The notes beneath the pieces were generated by a model. The model worked only from the letters and a program-made list of their open reading frames with translations. It was not told where the DNA came from and searched no databases. Shown here piece by piece: positions 16,860 to 24,106 of a DNA stretch of 27,117 nucleotides (positions within the stretch are counted from its first letter, which is position 1; each line of letters begins with the position of its first letter). Both the position numbers and the translations under genes were made by a program. This DNA is from Alphaproteobacteria bacterium (GTDB lineage Bacteria; Pseudomonadota; Alphaproteobacteria; CAAGCB01; CAG-977): the NCBI GenBank assembly GCA_900768845.1, contig CAAGEK010000005.1, positions 1 to 27,117 on the forward strand, read 5' to 3'.

Positions 16860-17660
16860 TCATCCGCCGTTCAGGGGCAGGGCGGTGCGGATGGTTCTGA
16901 GTTCTTGTCTGGCGGCGATGTGGGAAACCGACATTTCTATTTCCGAACGTTTGTCGTCAACGTCCAACAACGTCAGCCCCTTTAAGAACAGTTCGCGGAA
17001 AATGATGCGTTCCCCCAATCCGCCGAGAGGGGTGAAACGGATGCGTTCGCCGAGGCTGTCCAGCAACCTGCGCATGATTTTTTCATTCTTTGTCGATACG
17101 TGCATCAGGCGGTTCCTGAGGATGAACCACGACGAGGCCTTTTTCCTCAAAGCGGCGCGTTTCTGGCGTGCCTGCCACACGGTTTGGGCATAATGGCCGG
17201 GGGTTTTCACCGTCAACGTTTCGGGGTCTATTTTCGCCAGAACGTCCAAATCGATCAGGCTGTCGTTCAGGGGGGTGATTAAAATGTCGGCGTAAACGTG
17301 CGCCAGACGGAACAGGTAATTGTCCGCCCCCGGCGTATCGATGACCACAACGTCGCTTTCCGCGCTCAAAGCGGCCAGCTGGCCGGCGAAGGCCTTTTCG
17401 TCTTCCTGCCGTTCTGCGGCGTCCGGATTTTCGCGGACGGTAACGGACATATGTTGCGGCAGATCCAACGCCATTCCCGTCCGTTCCGCATAAGCCGCCC
17501 GATTCTGGACGTAATGCGTCAAAGTCCCTTGCCGCCCGTCCAAATCGATGGAAGAAACCTTTTTGCCTTCTTTTAAAAAAGACGCGATCAAATGCATGGC
17601 CAGCGTCGATTTTCCCGTGCCGCCCTTTTCATTGCCGATGACGACGACCGTTCCTGTCAT
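16860..17660 (-). CDS. mipZ: Division-plane positioning ATPase MipZ
   Basis: MipZ is a ParA-like ATPase that, in Alphaproteobacteria, forms a gradient from the ParB-bound poles and inhibits FtsZ so that division occurs at midcell. From the ATG at 17658-17660, four bases after GGGAGG, the protein has 266 residues, close to Caulobacter MipZ. The frame is open 18 codons further up, but that part is not conserved. The deviant Walker A motif KGGTGKST is at 12-19, SSIDLDGRQGTLT follows, and DVVVIDTPG is the switch region. The C-terminal block with WFILRNRL, RIRFTPLGGLGERI and FRELFLKGLTLLD separates MipZ from ordinary ParA. It is monocistronic and divergent from the hydrogenase operon across 275 AT-rich bases. 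Confidence 0.94.
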   Translation of the reverse strand: MTGTVVVIGNEKGGTGKSTLAMHLIASFLKEGKKVSSIDLDGRQGTLTHYVQNRAAYAERTGMALDLPQHMSVTVRENPDAAERQEDEKAFAGQLAALSAESDVVVIDTPGADNYLFRLAHVYADILITPLNDSLIDLDVLAKIDPETLTVKTPGHYAQTVWQARQKRAALRKKASSWFILRNRLMHVSTKNEKIMRRLLDSLGERIRFTPLGGLGERIIFRELFLKGLTLLDVDDKRSEIEMSVSHIAARQELRTIRTALPLNGG

Positions 17661-17805
17661 GAAGCCTCCCGATGAAAAACGACTCATCCTAATGTGTTGT
17701 TTTTTAAATTTCAATCTTTATAAACTTTTTGTTAGATTTGAATAAGATAAAAAGTACTTAAGAAATATTTTAATTAAAATCGGAATCCTTCCCGTATTTC
17801 AGTGT

Positions 17806-17834
17806 TTGACAGGCTGAAAATATTCAAATACCAT
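17806..17834 (+). promoter_or_regulatory. Putative sigma70-type promoter of the hydrogenase operon
   Basis: A perfect -35 box TTGACA (17806-17811), a 17-base spacer and a -10-like TACCAT (17829-17834) lie about 100 bases upstream of hydC. The leader after it is AT-rich, with a small CTGAT/ATCAG hairpin near 17879-17900. I found no perfect FNR-type dyad. Confidence 0.55.
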
Positions 17835-17935
17835 TTTGAAAAAGGCGTCTGTAAATAAATTTTATAGAACCGTTTTTTTCTGATTTTATTTTGATTATCA
17901 GAATGTTGCTTTGTTTTTTAATGGGAGAAAGTTGA

Positions 17936-18442
17936 ATGAACGATACTTCTGTGCGAGAACTTTCCTCTTCCCGTAAATTTGAAAAAGTCAGTGAGATTTT
18001 GGACAAATACGACCGTCAAAGTTCGCATTTGATTCCGATTTTACAGGAAGTGCAGGAGATTTACCGGTATTTGCCGCGTGAAATTATGAATTATGTCGCC
18101 GCGGCGTTGGATATTCCTGCCGGCCGCGTTTACGGCGTGGCGACTTTTTACGCGCATTTCGCTTTGGAACCCAAAGGGAAATACTTGATTCGCCTGTGTG
18201 ACGGGACGGCTTGCCATGTCCGCGGATCCGAACCGATTTTGAAGGCTTTGCGCGAACGGTTGGGCGTGTCGCAGGCCAAGCCGACGACGGACGATATGAT
18301 GTTCACCGTTGAAACGGTGTCTTGTCTGGGGGCGTGCGGACTGGCTCCCGTCATGGTGATCAACGAAGACGTACACGGGCAGATGACGCCCGAATCCGCG
18401 TTAAAGCTGATTGACGATATTATTCAGGCGGAGAACGAATGA
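17936..18442 (+). CDS. hydC: NAD-linked [FeFe] hydrogenase, NuoE-like [2Fe-2S] subunit
   Basis: This is the small electron-transfer subunit of a cytoplasmic NAD-linked [FeFe] hydrogenase (HydC of Thermotoga, HndA of Desulfovibrio, NuoE family). It has 168 residues: a helical N-terminal bundle (IPILQEVQEIYRYLP near 33-47, VYGVATFYAHF at 65-75), then a thioredoxin-fold [2Fe-2S] domain with ligands C88, C93, C130 and C134. It overlaps hydB by four bases (18439-18442, ATGA), which argues for translational coupling. It would shuttle electrons near the flavin of HydB. A GGGAGAAAG site precedes the ATG. Taken alone it could be NuoE of complex I; the neighbours rule that out here. Confidence 0.93.
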   Translation: MNDTSVRELSSSRKFEKVSEILDKYDRQSSHLIPILQEVQEIYRYLPREIMNYVAAALDIPAGRVYGVATFYAHFALEPKGKYLIRLCDGTACHVRGSEPILKALRERLGVSQAKPTTDDMMFTVETVSCLGACGLAPVMVINEDVHGQMTPESALKLIDDIIQAENE

Positions 18443-20346
18443 TGACGGAAATGAATTTGGAACAGGTTTCTCAAGAATATGCGAAAATGCACGATTCCGT
18501 AAAACGCCGCCTGATCGTGTGCGCCGGAACGGGATGTATCGCAAACGGGTCTTTAAAGCTGTATGAAGAGTTGTTGAAAGAAATTCAAAAAGCGGGCATT
18601 GATGTCGCCGTCGAGCTGAAAGCCGAAGACACACGCGAAAAAACGTTGCTGTCGAAAAGCGGGTGTCAGGGTTTTTGCCAGATGGGGCCTTTGCTTTCGA
18701 TCGAACCCGACGGGATTTTGTATTGCCATGTCAAGGCGTCCGACGCGGCGGAAATCGTCAATACGACGCTGAAGCACGATCAGGTTGTCGAGCGTCTGCT
18801 GTACAAAGACCGTCATGACGGCACGGCGTGTCGCGGGACGGAGGAAATCCCGTTTTACAAACGCCAGCGGCGTACGGTTTTGAAGGCTTGCGGACACGTC
18901 GATCCCGAAGACATTCGCGAATACGTCTATCATGACGGATACAAGGCCGCGCAAAAGGCTTATACGGAAATGGACGCTCAAAGCGTGTGCAAAACCGTTT
19001 TGGATGCGGGATTGCGCGGACGCGGCGGCGGCGGTTTCCCGACGGGTTTGAAATGGGATTTGACCCGAAAGGTCGAAGGGGACAAGAAATACGTCATCTG
19101 TAATGCGGACGAAGGCGATCCGGGGGCTTTTATGGATCGCAGCGTCATGGAAGGCAACCCGCATTCCGTTATCGAAGGCATGATGATCGCCGCCCGTGCG
19201 ATCGGAGCCGACGAAGGCTACATTTATGTGCGCGCCGAATATCCTTTGGCCGTGAAACGGATGCGCAAGGCGATCGCCGACGCCGAGGCTTTGGGCGTTT
19301 TGGGCTCTGACGTTTTCGGTTCGGGTGCGGGCTTCAAACTTCACGTCATGGAAGGTGCGGGCGCGTTCGTTTGCGGCGAGGAAACCGCATTGATGGCGTC
19401 GATCGAAGGTTTGCGCGGGATGCCGCGTCCGAAACCTCCGTTCCCCGCACAATCGGGGTTGTGGGGGTGTCCGACGGTTATCAACAACGTGGAAACGTTG
19501 GCTTCCGTTCCGATGATCATCTTGAAAGGCGCGGCCGATTACCGTTCCGTCGGTACGGAAAAATCCGCCGGCACGAAAACGTTCGCCGTCACGGGGCACG
19601 TCGCCAATACGGGATTGATCGAAGTCCCGTTCGGCACGACGTTGCGCGAAATCATCTTTAACATCGGCGGCGGCGTGTTGAATTCCAAAGGCGAAATCGA
19701 CAACGACGGGTTTAAGGCCGCCCAGATCGGCGGGCCTTCGGGCGGATGTCTGACTGCGGAACACCTCGACCTGCCGATCGACTTCGATTCCCTTAAAGGC
19801 GCGGGAGCCATGGTCGGTTCGGGCGGTTTGGTCGTGATGAACAAACAAACCTGTATGGTCAGCGTCGCCCGCTTCTTTATGCAGTTCACGCAAAACGAAT
19901 CGTGCGGCAAATGTACGCCCTGCCGCGAAGGAACGCGTCAGATGCTGGCTTTGCTGGACGACATCATGGAAGGCAACGCCGACGAAAGCACTTTGGAATT
20001 GTTGGAGGAAACGGCGAAAACGGTTCAAAAGGCGTCTTTGTGCGGTTTGGGCAAGACGGCTCCGAATCCCGTGCTGTCGACGTTGCGTTATTTCCGCGAC
20101 GAATATCTGGCTCACGTTCGCGACAAGTGTTGCCCGACGGGACAATGCAAGGCTTTGGCCAAACCCGAAATTATGCCTGATAAGTGCAAAGGCTGTACGG
20201 CGTGTGCGCGCAAGTGTCCCGTCGGAGCGATTTCCGGAGAGGTCAGAATGCCTCATAAAATCGATCAATCGAAATGCATCAAGTGCGGCGCGTGTGTCGC
20301 GACGTGTAAATTCGGTGCAATCGTCGGCATTATGCCGAAGGCGTAA
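18439..20346 (+). CDS. hydB: NAD-linked [FeFe] hydrogenase, NuoF-like FMN/NADH subunit
   Basis: This is the flavin subunit that binds NAD(H), of 635 residues, matching HydB-type subunits rather than the shorter NuoF. An N-terminal thioredoxin-like [2Fe-2S] domain has C28, C33, C76 and C80. The NuoF core has the FMN/NADH loop GRGGGGFPTGLKW (194-206), ADEGDPGAFMDR (223-234) and a [4Fe-4S] site at C489, C492, C495 and C535. Two C-terminal ferredoxin-type [4Fe-4S] motifs use C583/586/589/593 and C613/616/619/623. This layout is that of trimeric, electron-bifurcating hydrogenases using ferredoxin and NADH. The domain that is a separate HndB protein in Desulfovibrio is fused at the N-terminus here. 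It is followed after 14 bases by hydA, with GGAGG between. Confidence 0.95.
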   Translation: MMTEMNLEQVSQEYAKMHDSVKRRLIVCAGTGCIANGSLKLYEELLKEIQKAGIDVAVELKAEDTREKTLLSKSGCQGFCQMGPLLSIEPDGILYCHVKASDAAEIVNTTLKHDQVVERLLYKDRHDGTACRGTEEIPFYKRQRRTVLKACGHVDPEDIREYVYHDGYKAAQKAYTEMDAQSVCKTVLDAGLRGRGGGGFPTGLKWDLTRKVEGDKKYVICNADEGDPGAFMDRSVMEGNPHSVIEGMMIAARAIGADEGYIYVRAEYPLAVKRMRKAIADAEALGVLGSDVFGSGAGFKLHVMEGAGAFVCGEETALMASIEGLRGMPRPKPPFPAQSGLWGCPTVINNVETLASVPMIILKGAADYRSVGTEKSAGTKTFAVTGHVANTGLIEVPFGTTLREIIFNIGGGVLNSKGEIDNDGFKAAQIGGPSGGCLTAEHLDLPIDFDSLKGAGAMVGSGGLVVMNKQTCMVSVARFFMQFTQNESCGKCTPCREGTRQMLALLDDIMEGNADESTLELLEETAKTVQKASLCGLGKTAPNPVLSTLRYFRDEYLAHVRDKCCPTGQCKALAKPEIMPDKCKGCTACARKCPVGAISGEVRMPHKIDQSKCIKCGACVATCKFGAIVGIMPKA

Positions 20347-20360
20347 CGGAGGGATTCTTT

Positions 20361-22355
20361 ATGACAGAACAGAAAAAAACGTTGTTCATTGACGGCAAGG
20401 AAGTCGAAATAGAAAATGAACGCAATATCTTGGAGCTGTGCCGTAAAGTCGGGATTGACATCCCCACCTTTTGTTACCAGCCTGAATTGAGCATTTACGG
20501 CGCGTGCCGGATGTGCTTGGTCGATATCGAGGGACGCGGCATTCTGTCGTCTTGTTCCACGCCGCCCGAAGCGGGGATGAAAATCCTGACGAATACTTCG
20601 GAAATTCGCAAACTGCGTCGCACGACGATGGAATTGCTGTTGGCGTCGCATCCTCAAGACTGCCTGAAATGCGGAAAAAGCACGACGTGCAAGTTACAGG
20701 AAATCGCCCGCAAAGTCGGCGTGAAGAATATTCGCTATAAACATCTGCCCAAAAAAATCAAGGCGGATCACAGCTCGTATTCTTTGGTGCGCGATCCCGC
20801 CAAATGCATCTTGTGCGGCAATTGCGTGCGGATGTGTTCGGAAATTCAGGGCGTCGGAGCGATCAACTTTGTCAACCGCGGTTCGAACAGCATTGTCATG
20901 ACGGCGTTCGGAAAGGATATGAATAAAACCGAATGCGTCAATTGCGGGCAATGCGCGGCCGTCTGTCCGACCGGAGCATTGCAAATCCGTTCGGAAGTCG
21001 AAGAGGTGATGGACGCCATAAACGATCCCGATAAAACGGTCGTGGTTCAGATTGCGCCCGCCGTTCATGTCGCGGTCGGCGAACTGTTCGGACTGCCCGC
21101 GGGAGAACAGTCGACGAAAAAAATCGTCAGCGCGTTAAAGGCGTTGGGAGTCGACTACGTTTACGACACCTGCTTTACGGCCGACATGACGATTGTCGAA
21201 GAAGCGACCGAATTTGTCGAACGCAAAAAGAACGGCGGCGTTTTCCCGATGTTCACTTCTTGCTGTCCGGCTTGGATCAAGTTCGCCGAAACATACTATC
21301 CGTCGTTGCTGGATAACATCAGTTCCTGCCGTTCTCCGCAACAAATGTTCGGTTCGGTCGTTCGCGAGGCCATGCCGGCGGTATGCGGAAAGCCGAACAA
21401 GGATATCGTATCGGTCAGCATCATGCCTTGTACGGCGAAGAAATTTGAAGCCCGCCGTCCCGAGTTCAATCATGACGGTCAGCCTGATGTCGATTATGTT
21501 TTGACGACGCAGGAATTGGGCGAACTTTTGTCTTCATCCGGCATTGATCTGGCGCACGTTCCGCCGATGGAACTGGACAAACCGTTGGGAATGTCGACCG
21601 GCGGCGGCATCATTTTCGGCGTTACGGGCGGCGTGATGGAGGCTGTTCTGCGATATGCCGCCGAAGTCGTGGGCGGATTGAAAGACGCCGTCGAATTTAA
21701 GGAAGTGCGCGGCGAGGAAGGCATTCGCGAAGCCGAGGTCATGTTGAACGGCGAGCCTTTGCGTCTGGCGGTCGTTCACGGATTGGCGAATGCGCGCAAG
21801 ATTGCTGAACAGGCGGTCGCGGGAACGTGCAAGTATGATTTGATAGAAGTCATGGCTTGTCCGATGGGATGCGTCGGCGGTGCAGGCCAGCCCGTCAGCG
21901 TCGGTGCGGCGAAGAAAAAGTTGCGGGCGCAAGGGTTGTTCAATTCCGACCGTGCGAACCAGATGCGCAAGGCTCAGGAAAATTCCGCAGTCAAGGAATG
22001 CTATGAAAAATATCTGGGCGGTTGCGCCGCGTCGCACAAAGCGCACGAAGCCCTGCATACGCATTACGTTTCCCGTCCCCGAATTGCGGACATGGAAACG
22101 GATTTGATCCGCGGCGGCATCAATCCCGTCGAGATTGAATTGAACTTTGCGGGAATGAATATGAAAAAAGGCGTCGAAAAACTGACGGGTGAGATTTTGG
22201 CCAAGGTTCGTGAAAATAAATGGACCGATAAAGTCAAAGTCAAAGTCGTATTCGGTTCGGCCGGAAAAAATCCGATTGTTTCGGTGGCGGGGAAGGCTCT
22301 TGAAAAGCCCGACGCCGACGGAGTGGTTTCCGCAGTCGAGGCTCTTTTAAAATAA
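20361..22355 (+). CDS. hydA: [FeFe] hydrogenase catalytic subunit (HydA/HndD-type)
   Basis: This subunit performs reversible H2 formation and oxidation at the H-cluster; it has 664 residues. Clusters in order: [2Fe-2S] with C38, C49, C52, C65; His/Cys [4Fe-4S] with H97, C101, C104, C110; and two [4Fe-4S] with C149/152/155/159 and C192/195/198/202. The H-cluster motifs are L1 TSCCPAW (C301 proton relay, C302 ligand), L2 MPCTAKK (C357) and L3 MACPMGCVGGAGQP (C500, C504). A small-subunit-like tail with SHKAHEALHTHY follows (about 515-572). A further segment of about 85 residues without cysteines (580-664) is not recognised. No maturation genes (hydE, hydF, hydG) are in the window; they must be elsewhere for the enzyme to work. 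Confidence 0.96.
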   Translation: MTEQKKTLFIDGKEVEIENERNILELCRKVGIDIPTFCYQPELSIYGACRMCLVDIEGRGILSSCSTPPEAGMKILTNTSEIRKLRRTTMELLLASHPQDCLKCGKSTTCKLQEIARKVGVKNIRYKHLPKKIKADHSSYSLVRDPAKCILCGNCVRMCSEIQGVGAINFVNRGSNSIVMTAFGKDMNKTECVNCGQCAAVCPTGALQIRSEVEEVMDAINDPDKTVVVQIAPAVHVAVGELFGLPAGEQSTKKIVSALKALGVDYVYDTCFTADMTIVEEATEFVERKKNGGVFPMFTSCCPAWIKFAETYYPSLLDNISSCRSPQQMFGSVVREAMPAVCGKPNKDIVSVSIMPCTAKKFEARRPEFNHDGQPDVDYVLTTQELGELLSSSGIDLAHVPPMELDKPLGMSTGGGIIFGVTGGVMEAVLRYAAEVVGGLKDAVEFKEVRGEEGIREAEVMLNGEPLRLAVVHGLANARKIAEQAVAGTCKYDLIEVMACPMGCVGGAGQPVSVGAAKKKLRAQGLFNSDRANQMRKAQENSAVKECYEKYLGGCAASHKAHEALHTHYVSRPRIADMETDLIRGGINPVEIELNFAGMNMKKGVEKLTGEILAKVRENKWTDKVKVKVVFGSAGKNPIVSVAGKALEKPDADGVVSAVEALLK

Positions 22356-22368
22356 GGCGCGATCTTTA

Positions 22369-22407
22369 AAGGAAAGGCGGCTTTACGGCCGCCTTTCCGT
22401 TTTTTTG
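22369..22407 (+). terminator. Terminator 1 of the hydrogenase operon
   Basis: GGAAAGGCGGC and GCCGCCTTTCC form a perfect 11-bp stem with a four-base loop, followed by a T7 run. It lies 15 bases after the hydA stop. Confidence 0.95.
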
Positions 22408-22413
22408 AGCTTT

Positions 22414-22436
22414 GCCGGTCAAGCCGGCGTTTTTTA
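22414..22436 (+). terminator. Terminator 2 of the hydrogenase operon (tandem)
   Basis: GCCGG and CCGGC form a short perfect stem around TCAAG, followed by G and T6. It directly follows the first terminator and probably acts as a back-up, insulating trxB from the hydrogenase operon. Confidence 0.7.
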
Positions 22437-22500
22437 TTGATTGTTCGGTTCTTATCAAACATATTAAAAAAACAAAAACGGTGTTTCAGGAAAGAAAAAA

Positions 22501-23439
22501 ATGACACAAAGACATACGAAATTGTTGATTCTCGGTTCGGGGCCTGCAGGTTTGACGGCGGCGATTTATGCGGGCAGAGCCTCTTTGAACCCCGTGATTA
22601 TCGCGGGAATGCAACCGGGGGGACAGATCACGACGACTTCCTTCATTGAAAACTACCCCGGTTTTCCCGAAGAAACGGGCGGTTCCGAGCTGGTCGCCAA
22701 AATGCAGGAACAGGCTGAACGCTTCGGGAGCGAAATCGTTTACGATACGGCCGTTTCCGTCGATTTGTCGGTGCGTCCTTTTGTTTGTACGCTGGATTCC
22801 GGAGAAGTGTTCACCTGCGATGCGATGATTGTCGCGACGGGCGCGTCGGCCAGAACTTTGGGCGTCGCGGGTGAAGAGGAATTGCGCGGAAGGGGCGTTT
22901 CGTATTGTGCGACGTGCGACGGTTTTTTCTATCGCAAAAAGAAAGTCGCCGTTATCGGCGGCGGAAACGCGGCGGTGGAGGAAGCTTTGTATTTGGCGAA
23001 TCTTGCGCAAGAGGTTTATTTGATTCATCGCCGCGATGCGTTCCGTGCGGAAAAAATCCAACAGGACAGAATGTTTGCGAATCCGAAAATCAAATTGGTT
23101 CTTGACACGGTGGTTGAACGCTTTTCGGGAGAAGCGGACGGAGCGGGGCTGACGGGATTGGTTTTGCGCAATGTCAAAACGGGGGAGGAAAGCCGTTTGG
23201 ATATTGACGGGGCTTTTGTCGCGATCGGGCACACGCCGAATACGGACATTTTCCGCTCGGCGTTGGAATTGGACGCACAGGGCTTTATTAAAACGGAATC
23301 CGGCCGTCCGTTTACTTCGGTTAAAGGGGTTTTTGCGGCGGGCGATGTTCAGGATTTGCATTATCAACAAGTTGTCACAGCCGCCGCCGGCGGTTGTCGC
23401 GCCGCGATAGAGGCGGAAAAATACCTTTCTTTGGCATAA
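22501..23439 (+). CDS. trxB: Thioredoxin-disulfide reductase
   Basis: TrxB is a cytoplasmic flavoprotein that passes electrons from NADPH through FAD and a redox-active disulfide to thioredoxin. It has 312 residues, the usual TrxB length. The FAD-binding motif GSGPAGLTAA is at 12-21 and the active disulfide CATC at 136-139. A second Rossmann motif GGGNAAVEEA lies near 156, HRRDAFRA is the NADPH-phosphate-binding region, and GVFAAGDVQD near 279 contacts FAD. An AGGAAAG site precedes the ATG. It has its own terminator and lies after the hydrogenase terminators, so it is probably an independent unit. Confidence 0.97.
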   Translation: MTQRHTKLLILGSGPAGLTAAIYAGRASLNPVIIAGMQPGGQITTTSFIENYPGFPEETGGSELVAKMQEQAERFGSEIVYDTAVSVDLSVRPFVCTLDSGEVFTCDAMIVATGASARTLGVAGEEELRGRGVSYCATCDGFFYRKKKVAVIGGGNAAVEEALYLANLAQEVYLIHRRDAFRAEKIQQDRMFANPKIKLVLDTVVERFSGEADGAGLTGLVLRNVKTGEESRLDIDGAFVAIGHTPNTDIFRSALELDAQGFIKTESGRPFTSVKGVFAAGDVQDLHYQQVVTAAAGGCRAAIEAEKYLSLA

Positions 23440-23462
23440 ATCGACGCATTAAGCGGTAATGT

Positions 23463-23496
23463 AAAAAACGAAGGAATTGTTTTTCCTTCGTTTTTT
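23463..23496 (+). terminator. Bidirectional-type terminator after trxB
   Basis: AAAAAACGAAGGAA and TTCCTTCGTTTTTT are perfect inverse complements with a short loop. The A and T runs on the two sides allow activity in either direction. It begins 24 bases after the trxB stop. Confidence 0.93.
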
Positions 23497-23510
23497 ATTG
23501 TAAATGGAAA

Positions 23511-24044
23511 ACCCCGTGCTAGGCGCGTGGTTCAGGAAAGCTTATAGCTATGCACAAAAAACTTCTTAGGTAAACTCGAACTGCGGTCTGGCAACTGCAA
23601 CTGAACCTAAGGAGTTAAAGGTGAATGATGTAAAAACCTTATCACATACGGCATGGAACTGCAAATACCACATGGTATTCGCGCCGAAATATCTCCGTAA
23701 ATGAGCGTTTCGAGTTTTGTAGGTTTTCTAAAAGGGAAAAGCAGTTTGATGGTTTACGAGCGGTGGAGCAACATAAAATTCAAGTATCGCAACAGAGAAT
23801 TTTGGTGCAAGTGATACTATGCAGATACCGCAGGAAAGAACGCCCATAAGATTGCAGAATACATACAGTATCAGCTGAAAAAGGACGCTCTGTCAGATCA
23901 ACTGACATTAGACCTGTCCGCCCCGTTTACGGGTAGCAAGTAACGAAATGCACCTGCCGGAGCGTCGTACGCCGTTCAGGCGTAGCCGGTAGCATGAGGG
24001 CTACGCCCGTCTTGTGAAGAACCACCCGCTAGGCGCGTGGGTAT
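23511..24044 (+). mobile_element. IS200-type element, copy 2 (non-autonomous, internally deleted)
   Basis: Identified from an IS200/IS605-type TnpA relic and from ends that share the direct 13-mer GCTAGGCGCGTGG (23518-23530 and 24028-24040), each in an imperfect subterminal hairpin context. Members of this family have no inverted terminal repeats and move as single strands through Y1 HUH transposases. The internal frame lacks about 50 codons, including the HUH His pair, and has stops, so it cannot move by itself. The same internal deletion is present in the copy at 4411-4834. It lies about 15 bases after the trxB terminator. Exact ends are inferred. Confidence 0.8.
23621..23943 (+). pseudogene. 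IS200-type transposase relic (TnpA), internally deleted
   Basis: A GTG start after AAGGAG opens VNDVKTLSHTAWNCKYHMVF, APKYLRK and a stop. Coding sense resumes with MSVSSFVGFLKGKSSLMVYE, KFKYRNREFWCK, another stop, then YYADTAGKNAHKIAEYI. These are clear pieces of IS200 TnpA. The middle portion that normally holds the HUH motif is missing. The tyrosine in the AEYI segment, expected to be the catalytic residue, remains. The product cannot be active. Confidence 0.85.
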
Positions 24045-24106
24045 CTATTTTACCGTCGGTCATTCTAAACAACGGCAAGACCTTTTTTTGCAAAAAGAGT
24101 TAAGGA

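Noticed and set aside
17661..17935. FNR-type operator in the hydrogenase upstream region
   Set aside because: A TTGAT half-site occurs near the hydC start, but no properly spaced ATCAA partner is present.
18553..20268. A 571-codon open frame antisense to hydB
   Set aside because: It is a shadow of hydB. The sense frame has every NuoF/ferredoxin motif; the antisense product is rich in Arg/His/Phe, has no recognisable motif and no ribosome site.
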